The notes below the pieces were generated by a model. It worked only from the letters and a program-made list of their open reading frames with translations. It searched no databases and had not been told where the DNA came from. Of a stretch of 36,055 nucleotides of DNA, positions 6,262 through 14,200 are shown in pieces; position 1 is the stretch's first letter; every line of letters begins with the position of its first letter. This stretch comes from Acetobacteraceae bacterium. Lineage in GTDB: Bacteria > Pseudomonadota > Alphaproteobacteria > Acetobacterales > Acetobacteraceae. The translations under genes were made by a program, and so were the position numbers. The DNA is taken from positions 1-36,055 of the forward strand of contig JANXMB010000154.1 in assembly GCA_025354865.1 (NCBI GenBank). Direction: 5' to 3'.

Positions 6262-9200
6262 CTACCCCGATGCGCCGGCGGCGCGTGCGGGTTTCTCCGG
6301 TCCGCCGAACAGCGCTTCGACATCGGCCTCGGTCATTTTCAGCGCGCCGCCTTTTTCCGCTTCGAGCACGCTGGCAACCAATCCGCGCTTTTTCTCTTTC
6401 AGCGCTTCCATTTTCTCCTCGATGGTACCGAGTGTAACCAGACGATGCACGAACACTTTCTTGTCCTGCCCGATCCGGTGCGCGCGGTCGGTGGCCTGAT
6501 CCTCGACCGCCGGGTTCCACCAAGGATCGTAATGGATCACCGTATCGGCGGCGGTCAGGTTCAGACCCACGCCGCCCGCTTTCAACGAAATCAGGAACAG
6601 CGGCACATCGCCGCGTTGGAATCTCTTGACCGGTGTCGCGCGATCTTTCGTATCGCCGGTCAAAATGGTGTACAGAATTTTGTCTTGTTTCAAACGTTCC
6701 TCGATAAGGCTCAGCATCTCGGTGAACTGGGAGAACAGCAGGACTTTTCGCCCTTCCTCTAGCATGACCGTCAGCATTTCCATCAGCCGATCCAGTTTCG
6801 CCGACCCGGCTTTCGATCGTTCCACGGCCTTCAACTTGATCAAGCGCGGATCGCAGCACGCCTGCCGCATCTTCAGCAGGGCATCCAGCACGATGATGCC
6901 GGATCGCGCCAAGCCCTTCTCGGCGATGGCAGCTTTGACCTTGGCGTGCATCGACAGTCGAATGCCTTCGTAGATGCCGCGCTGGGCTTCTTCCATCTCC
7001 ACCGGTTCGTTGATTTCGGTTTTCGGCGGCAGGTCGGTCGCGACTTCGTCCTTGGTCCGGCGGAGGAGGAATGGTTTTATCCGAGCAACGAGTTGGCCCT
7101 GACGCTCGACATCGCCGGCTTTTTCGATCGGGCCGCGGTAGCGGGTTTTGAACGCGCGTTGCGACCCCAAGAACCCCGGCGCCAGGAAGTCGAACAGCGA
7201 CCACAACTCACCCAAATGGTTTTGCAGCGGCGTGCCGGACAGGCAAAGCCGCTGCCCCGCCTGCAAGCGCAGCGCCTGCCGGGTGGTTTCGGCGTTGGGG
7301 TTTTTGATCGTCTGCGCCTCGTCCAGAATGACCACATGCCATGCCTGCTCGGTCAGCACGGCGTGATCGCGCGCCAGCAGGGGGTAGGTGGTCAGCACCA
7401 GATCGTGTTTGGGGATCTGCTTGAACAGCCGCTTGCGATCCAATCCGTGCAGCACGAGGACTTTCAACGAGGGGGCGAATTTCTCCGCCTCCATGGTCCA
7501 GTTGGGCACCAGGCTTGTGGGGCAGACGATCAACGCCGGTTTCTTCAGTCGTCCGGCCTGTTGTTCGATCGACAGATGGGCCAGGGTCTGCACCGTTTTG
7601 CCCAGCCCCATGTCGTCGGCCAGGACGCCGCCCAGGCCCGCACTGCCCAGGAACTGCAACCAGTTGACGCCCTGTTGCTGATACGGTCGCAGCGTGCCTT
7701 TGAACGACTTCGGCACGATCGCAATGGGGACGGACCCGCCGTTCTCGCGCAGCGAGTGTCCCAACGATCGCAATTGTTCGCCGCCCCGCAGCACAAGCCC
7801 GGATCGTTCCTCCAAAGCAGCGAGATCGATCGCATCGAGGCGGGAGAACCCGATTTTCTCATCGTCCGGATCGATGCTGCCGCCGGCTGCCAATTCCATC
7901 AAAGCCAGCAGGATGGGCCGGATGCGCCCGACCGGCATCGACAGCAGGCGCCCGCCGGTCATCGGGATGGTGAAGGGCGCGTCGTCGGCGCGGTCCAGCA
8001 TCGCAGCGAGATCGGGGCGATCGATCAGGCGGATCAACGCGGGGACCAGATCCACCCGTTCCCCGTTCACCATCACGCCCAGGTTCAATTCCAGCCAGTC
8101 GATGCCTGAACCCTCGATCAATTCGGCGTCGATGTCGCTGTCGGCGGTGTAGGCTTGCACCGCAAACGCCTCGTCGACCGAAATAGTCCAGCCAGCGGCT
8201 TTCAGTTTCGGCACTTCCCCGGTGACGAAGTCCAGCCAGTCGGCTTCGCCCCGAGCCTTCACCAGCACCAGATCGTCGGTATGGGCGTGGCGGAAGTTGC
8301 TTGGCGCCAGTTCCGACACGGTGGCGAAGCCCAGTTCCCGCAATTTTGCGAAGGTCGCGGTTTCCTGTTTGGCGTCGCGCAGCGGTTCGTAAAACATGCC
8401 GTTATGGGCCGCGAGTTGCGGCCCTTTCAACGTGGTGTAGGGCAGGCTGACTGGCGCGTAGCCGAAGGAGAGGCGACCGAGCGGAACCTCGAACAAGCCG
8501 CCTTGTATGCGCTTGACCATGCCGCGGCCGCGATAGGGATCGGCGGGCAGCGTGCCCGACAGCAGGCGCAGATGTGGCACCAGCGGGCCGGTGCCGTGCT
8601 TCGACCCCTCCACTTTGTTCGGTGCTGGCGGCTTGATGCCCGGCACACGTTGTTCCAATTCGGCCCGCACACGCATGGTCAACTCGGCCGGAATGGGCGG
8701 GGCAGCGAGCATTTTCGTCGCCACCTGCTTCGGCATTTTCAGCGCGATCGGTCCCATGGTGCCGCGCACGGGATCGACATACCAGGGATCGGGCACGCGC
8801 ACGGCCTGTCGGCCGCCGGGCAGGTCCAGGCAGGGATACTGGCTACCGTCGGCGGCTGTCTGCCAACCGATCTCGGCCGAGATGGGATCGCCCTCGGTTA
8901 TATGGGGGCCGGTCACACTGCCCCAGGTGGCGCGGCCGGTCGCGACGATGCGGCGCAGCGTATCCAACGGATCGTCGTCCGCCGGTATGCCCGGCGTAGG
9001 CCGCTCGGCGCGCAGAAGCCGGGTGAGGATCGTGCGGTCGGACGGGCGTACGAAACGCGCCATATTGGTGACATTCACCGGGGGATACGGCTTGCTTTGC
9101 CCCGGCATGTTGTTGGTGCGCAGCATCACGTTCATCGACTGCACCCGTAGCATCGGCACCCCGTTGGGGCCTGGCGCGGCATCCAGCACATAGTAAACCC

Positions 9201-9720
9201 GATTGCGGACGGTCGGCGGGTAGTCTTCCGACTCGGAATCGTCGTCGGTGCTGAGCGAGTCCAGCCACGCGCCGATCGAGGCCGGCAGGGGTTCGGCACG
9301 CGAGGCCGGCGGTGGCGGCGGCGCACGATTGGCCGGCGGGCGCCCCGGCCCGCGGCGAACGACCGGTGTCGGCGCCGCGATCGTCATCGGTGCATACCCG
9401 GTCCGTTGCCGGCGGTGCGCCGCGATCAGGACCGCCGCCAGATGCTTGCAGCCGCGTCCCACCGGGCAAGAACAGCGGCCGGCGATCAGCAACGGCCCGA
9501 ACGGGTTGCGTTTGACGGTCACCCGCTGCGTGTACGGATCGGGCATGGTGCCCACGGTTGTCGCAGCGATCGTGTCGCCCTCGGGCGAAATTTGCAGGTT
9601 CTGCACGCGCCCGCGCAATTCGTAGACACGCCCGTCTTCCAGCGCTTTTGCGCCGAACAGGCTTTTGATCACTTCGTCGCTCAGCGACAAATCGGGGGGG
9701 GAGAGGGAATCCATGGGCAT
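6262..9720 (-). CDS. SNF2-family DEAD/DEAH helicase with N-terminal SWIM zinc finger
   Basis: A 1152-residue ATP-dependent helicase/translocase. Residues about 83-93 hold a SWIM zinc finger (CSCPVGRGCKH). A Pro/Ala-rich linker (PPPPPA) follows, then about 550 residues typical of bacterial SNF2 proteins without assigned motifs. The motor spans roughly residues 670-1110: Walker A in DDMGLGKT near 700-710, the DEAQ box near 800, SGTPLQN, and motif VI with TDRAHRIGQ near 1082. The family remodels protein-DNA or RNA polymerase-DNA complexes (RapA/HepA-like); the bacterial SWIM subgroup has no firm function. The start at 9720 or 9714 is uncertain because no good ribosome site is present. The gene diverges from the aminotransferase gene over about 100 bp. 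Confidence 0.9.
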   Translation of the reverse strand: MPMDSLSPPDLSLSDEVIKSLFGAKALEDGRVYELRGRVQNLQISPEGDTIAATTVGTMPDPYTQRVTVKRNPFGPLLIAGRCSCPVGRGCKHLAAVLIAAHRRQRTGYAPMTIAAPTPVVRRGPGRPPANRAPPPPPASRAEPLPASIGAWLDSLSTDDDSESEDYPPTVRNRVYYVLDAAPGPNGVPMLRVQSMNVMLRTNNMPGQSKPYPPVNVTNMARFVRPSDRTILTRLLRAERPTPGIPADDDPLDTLRRIVATGRATWGSVTGPHITEGDPISAEIGWQTAADGSQYPCLDLPGGRQAVRVPDPWYVDPVRGTMGPIALKMPKQVATKMLAAPPIPAELTMRVRAELEQRVPGIKPPAPNKVEGSKHGTGPLVPHLRLLSGTLPADPYRGRGMVKRIQGGLFEVPLGRLSFGYAPVSLPYTTLKGPQLAAHNGMFYEPLRDAKQETATFAKLRELGFATVSELAPSNFRHAHTDDLVLVKARGEADWLDFVTGEVPKLKAAGWTISVDEAFAVQAYTADSDIDAELIEGSGIDWLELNLGVMVNGERVDLVPALIRLIDRPDLAAMLDRADDAPFTIPMTGGRLLSMPVGRIRPILLALMELAAGGSIDPDDEKIGFSRLDAIDLAALEERSGLVLRGGEQLRSLGHSLRENGGSVPIAIVPKSFKGTLRPYQQQGVNWLQFLGSAGLGGVLADDMGLGKTVQTLAHLSIEQQAGRLKKPALIVCPTSLVPNWTMEAEKFAPSLKVLVLHGLDRKRLFKQIPKHDLVLTTYPLLARDHAVLTEQAWHVVILDEAQTIKNPNAETTRQALRLQAGQRLCLSGTPLQNHLGELWSLFDFLAPGFLGSQRAFKTRYRGPIEKAGDVERQGQLVARIKPFLLRRTKDEVATDLPPKTEINEPVEMEEAQRGIYEGIRLSMHAKVKAAIAEKGLARSGIIVLDALLKMRQACCDPRLIKLKAVERSKAGSAKLDRLMEMLTVMLEEGRKVLLFSQFTEMLSLIEERLKQDKILYTILTGDTKDRATPVKRFQRGDVPLFLISLKAGGVGLNLTAADTVIHYDPWWNPAVEDQATDRAHRIGQDKKVFVHRLVTLGTIEEKMEALKEKKRGLVASVLEAEKGGALKMTEADVEALFGGPEKPARAAGASG

Positions 9721-9822
9721 AACCCGGATGTCTAGCACAAATTCTTGCCCGAGTCGTAAGTCTCTTGCGCGCGATTTCCTCGGGTGGTCATCTGCCCTGC
9801 GTACACGGCAGAGAGAACAATC

Positions 9823-11115
9823 ATGGTCGAAGCAGTCGGAAGCGAGCAAGAACGCGCGCTGGTGGAATTGGCCCATCGCGTGCTGCCCGGTGGCGGTTTC
9901 GGCAATTTAGCGTCGGATATCGTCATCGCCGAGGGCTATGGCGCGCGCGTCCGCGATGTATCCGGAAACGAATATGTCGATTTTCTGCTTGGCTCCGGCC
10001 CTATGTTCGCAGGCCATGCTCACCCGGATGTGATCGCCGCAGTGCAGGCGCAGATCGTCAAAGGCACGACCTTCTTCGCCAACAGCGAGCCGGGAATCCG
10101 ACTGGCTGCCGCCATTGTCGATGCCGTGCCGTGTGCCGAACAGGTGCGCTTCACCTCGACGGGGACCGAGGCCGACACTTATGCCATGCGCCTGGCCCGC
10201 GCTGTCCGCAAACGGGACAAAATCCTGAAATTCGAGGGCGGTTTCCATGGCATGAGCGAATACAGCCTGCAAAGCATGACGCCGAAACGGCCGGGCAATT
10301 TCCCGCAGGCAGCGCCGGATTCGCCGGGCATCCCGCGTTCGGTGGCCGGCGATATGCTGGTGGCGCCGTTCAACGACCCCGATATGGCCGTGAGCCTGAT
10401 CCGCGAACATCGCGACGAGCTGGCCGGGGTTATCGTCGAACCGTTCCAGCGCCTGATTCCGCCCCGGCCCGGGTTCCTGCAAGCCCTGCGGGACGTGACC
10501 ACAGCCTGCGAAATTCCCCTGATCTTCGACGAAATCGTGACCGGGTTTCGCTTCGCCTACGGCGGCGCGCAGGAATACTACGGCGTGACCCCGGATATCT
10601 GCACCCTCGGCAAGATCGTTGCCGGCGGCTTTCCCTTGGCCGTCGTGTGCGGCCGCGCCGAATACATGCGGCATTTCGATCGGGGACAAATGGGCGACGA
10701 CGTGTTGCCGCAGATCGGAACGCTTTCGGGCAATCCTGTCGCCTCCGCCGCCGGGCTGGCGACGCTGAACGTGCTGCATCGCCCCGGCACGTATGAGGCC
10801 GTGTTCGCCACCGGACAGCGTTTGATGGACGAGCTGGCAGCAGCCATCGCCGCAGCCGGACTGCCAGCGCAGGTAATCGGCATGCCGGTGCTGTTCGACG
10901 TCATATTCGCGACCGGCGATATCGCGGATTATCGTGCCACCTTGCGCCAGGATACCGATGCCATGCGCCGCTTCAACCGATCGCTGCGCGGCGCCGGGGT
11001 GCTGAAAGGCGACAGTAAATTTTACGTTTCGACGGTGCACACCGAAGCCGATGTGCAACTGGCACTCGCCGCATTCCGCGTGGCGGCGGAGGCCGAGGCA
11101 GCGTTCCGCCGATAG
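9823..11115 (+). CDS. Class III PLP-dependent aminotransferase (GSAM-like)
   Basis: A 430-residue fold-type I aminotransferase resembling glutamate-1-semialdehyde aminomutases and related amine/amino-acid aminotransferases. Visible features are the N-terminal PGGGFGN, the glycine-rich TSTGTEADTYAMRLAR cofactor phosphate segment, EGGFHGMSE, the IFDEIVTGFR motif holding the cofactor-nitrogen Asp, and the Schiff-base Lys in TLGKIVAGG (K264). It starts at ATG 9823, after GAGAGAA at 9811-9817. It should not be called hemL: alphaproteobacteria normally make 5-aminolevulinate by ALA synthase, and no C5-pathway gene is nearby. The sequence AGGFPLAVVCGRAEYM differs from the GGGLPVGAYGG form of true HemL. 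A catabolic transaminase is more likely; the substrate is unknown. Confidence 0.8.
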   Translation: MVEAVGSEQERALVELAHRVLPGGGFGNLASDIVIAEGYGARVRDVSGNEYVDFLLGSGPMFAGHAHPDVIAAVQAQIVKGTTFFANSEPGIRLAAAIVDAVPCAEQVRFTSTGTEADTYAMRLARAVRKRDKILKFEGGFHGMSEYSLQSMTPKRPGNFPQAAPDSPGIPRSVAGDMLVAPFNDPDMAVSLIREHRDELAGVIVEPFQRLIPPRPGFLQALRDVTTACEIPLIFDEIVTGFRFAYGGAQEYYGVTPDICTLGKIVAGGFPLAVVCGRAEYMRHFDRGQMGDDVLPQIGTLSGNPVASAAGLATLNVLHRPGTYEAVFATGQRLMDELAAAIAAAGLPAQVIGMPVLFDVIFATGDIADYRATLRQDTDAMRRFNRSLRGAGVLKGDSKFYVSTVHTEADVQLALAAFRVAAEAEAAFRR

Positions 11116-11218
11116 GCCAGGACATTATTTCCACGTAACGCGTGGTCGGCTCCCGAGGCCGCCGCGGCACCCTGCCGACGCTGACGGTCGTGCCGGGGTT
11201 GGGCGAGCGGCCCGACAT

Positions 11219-11252
11219 AAAAAAGCGCCGCCCCGGTTGTTCGGGGCGGCGC
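11219..11252 (-). terminator. Rho-independent terminator of the giant multidomain gene
   Basis: GCGCCGCCCCG (11225-11235) pairs perfectly with CGGGGCGGCGC (11242-11252), an 11-bp GC stem with a 6-nt loop. On the minus strand it is followed by six T residues (11219-11224 read in reverse). It begins 21 bp after the stop codon of the giant gene and could also stop plus-strand read-through from the aminotransferase. Confidence 0.85.
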
Positions 11253-11273
11253 CTTTGTCGCTGTGTCGTTTGG

Positions 11274-14200
11274 TTAGTGCAGCGTAGTAATCGCGAAGTT
11301 CGTGGTGCCGCCCGAATACATGTTGGCGGTGGCCCCGGACAGCGTCGATCCGTTCAAAGCGATCGCGTTGACATACAGATTGCGGTCCGTGGTGTTGGTG
11401 CCGCCGTAAGCGTCGTTGGTGAACTGGACGCCGACCGTATGCGACCCAGCGCCGAAGTTGCCGCTGAAGGTGAAGGACTGGGTCTGGCCGCTGCCATGCA
11501 GGGCAGAGACCGACTGCGCCGTCGTGACCTGCTTGCCGTCGAGGAACAGGATGAACTGCGCGTCGCCCTGATAGGCATCTTCCGACAGAGCCAGCGTCAG
11601 CACATCGGCCGGTGTGGCCGCCGTCGTGGTCGAACCGCCGACCGTAACCGTCGATGTGCCGTTCGAATACAGGCTACAGGCCGTGCCGGCGTAGGTTGTG
11701 CCATCGTAGCCGACGGAATTGACATACAGGTTCCGGTCGGTGGCACTCGTGCCGCCGCTCGCGTCGTTGATGAACGAGATCCCGATCCGATGGGATCCGC
11801 TGCCCCAGGCGCCCGTCAGCACGAAGCAGTTCGCGTCGCCGGACGAGTGCAGGGCCGAGGTGCACATCGCATCGCCATACTGCACACCGTCGACGGTGAC
11901 CTTGAACTGGGCGTCGCCTTGATAGGCATCTTCCGACACGCAAACCGTCAGCGTGTCGGTTGGGCAGGTGCTTCCGCTGCTGTTGAGATGGCCGCCGTTC
12001 GTCCCGACATACCCGGTCAGGGTCAGGCTGCCGACCTGATCGCCCAGATGCATCGCTTGGTTGCCGCTGGTGTTGTAGGACAGGCTTTGCAACGGGGCCT
12101 GACCGGCCAGATAGGCGGCTTGGCTGGCAAAGACATAGGCGTAAACACTGGCGCCGGCCGTCGTGTCGAAATGCGCATTCGCCGCAGCGACAGGCGTGTT
12201 GGTCAAGGAGTTCAGGGTCGAGTCGGCATAGATCGACTCACCGTTTTTGACCGTGCCTTGGAAGTAGGTGGTCGCGCCCGTGGCATAGGCGGCGCTTTTG
12301 TTGCTGATCAACACGAACGCCTGGGATGCCGTGTTGGAGCCGACCACGTTCGCCATGCCGGACTGCACCTGCTTCAGCGCCAGGACGTTGCTGGCGTTGT
12401 AGGTGAATTCTAGGGTGCGCGCGCCGCCGTAGACGGTGGTCAGGCTGGCCGTCGTCGCAGCACCATCGACGCTGACGTTGCTGTTGTTGTTCAGGACCAT
12501 CACCTCGGCGGTGTCGGTCGCTGTCACCGTCGCACCGGCTGCCGTCTTGCCGGTGACCGTGACGGTGTCGGCCGCTCCGGCGATGCCGGTCGTGATTTGG
12601 CCGAGCGTGCCCCAGCCGCTGCCTTCCCCGGTTTGACCTTCGCAGAGGGAACCGGAACCGGACGAGGTGCCGCCGGAGTTGTAGCCGTAATAGCCGTCGC
12701 CACTGCCATAGTTGGCGCCGTAGTTCCCGTAATATCCGTTATAGTTGTAACCGCTATAGGAGCTATAGCCACCGGAATTGTAATCTCCTGAGCTGGTGCA
12801 ACTGTTGCCGTTGTTCATATTTTCGGCGACGCCGGCCGAGTCGCCCGCCGACCCGTTCCAGTTGTTGCAAGTATAGCTGCTGCTGCTGGACCAGCCGCCA
12901 CAGCCCCAACCGGACGAGTAGGTCTGATAACCGCCGGAGTTGCAGCTTCCATTCCAGCCGTAGCCATTGTTGTCGATATTGCCGCCGCTGCCGTAGTCGC
13001 CGCTATTGTCGCAAACCTTCACGCCGATCTGGTTGTAATCGGTGCTGCCGTTATGGCCGTTCTGGTTGAAGCTGGCATAACCTTGGCAAGACGCCCCCCA
13101 GGTGAGGGACGACGTGCCACAGTTGTTGGCCGACTGACCGACGGTCCAGGAAATGCTCGCGCCGTTCAGGTTGTAGCCGCTCGGCACCGTCACCGGCATG
13201 CCGGTCATGAACACCGTGCCCGGGTTGGTGCCGGCCGGCAGCACGGTCACCCAAATCTTGTTCACCGAGTCGTAATGGGTCGTCGCCTGCGTGCAATTGG
13301 CGGAAAACTGTACCGTCGCGTCGGGCATCTTCTCGATCAGGGTCGGCTTGCCAGACTGGCTGATCGTGCAGGTGATTCCCTTGAAGGTGTAGACATTGCC
13401 GTCGGAGCAGGATTGCGGCGTGAAGCTGGAGCTGAGCCATGCCGCCTTGCCGGCGCTCAGGTTGCTGTCGTGCGCCACAAAATTGCAGGTGCCGCCCTGA
13501 TATCCGCCGCTGTCGCCGCGGTTGGTCGAGGTATGCAGGTTTTCTGCGGTGCCGGCGCCATCGCTGCCCGAGCCCATCCAATTGGACTGGTTTTGGGCAT
13601 ATTCGACGGACTGGCAGTAGCCACCGTTGTTCCAGCCGTAGCCCTGATCGGCGCTGCCGCCATTGCCGTAGGAGGTCTGATTGTCGCACACCTTGACGCC
13701 AATGGCGTTGTAGTCGTCGTAGCCATCCGAACCGGCTGCGATGGACGATTTATAGCCCTGGCAGGAGGCGTTCCAGTTGACGCTGGTCGAACCGCAGTTG
13801 TTCGACGTGTCGTCGACCGTCCAGGTGCAGGTGGCGCCGGACAAGTTGCACCCGGTCGGCACATGCACGGGCACGCCGGTGCAGAAGACGCTGCCGGGGT
13901 TGCTGTCGGCGGGAACCGTGGTCACCCAGCAGTCGCGCGAGGAATCGTATTGCGTCGTGGCCTGGGTGCAGTTCTTCGAGAAGGTGACGATCGAGTCGCC
14001 GCATTGTTGCACCAACGGGGACGAACCGACGCCGTCACCGCTAATGGTGCACTTCACGCCCTGGAAGATGTAGGTCGAGCCATCGTGGCAGTTGGTCGGC
14101 TTGAACGTTGTGCTCAGCCATGCCGTGCAGCCGGAGCCGAGATTCGTACCGCTCACGGTGTGGCAGATCGATCCGCTGGTTCCGGTGTTGCAGCTGATCT

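Noticed and set aside
9823-11115. Calling the aminotransferase hemL
   Set aside because: Alphaproteobacteria normally use ALA synthase, and motif differences point to another class III aminotransferase.
11280-11960. CRISPR-like or transposon-type repeat at the CBM60-like duplication
   Set aside because: The two copies are diverged in-frame protein domains of about 109 residues with no direct short repeats or terminal inverted repeats.
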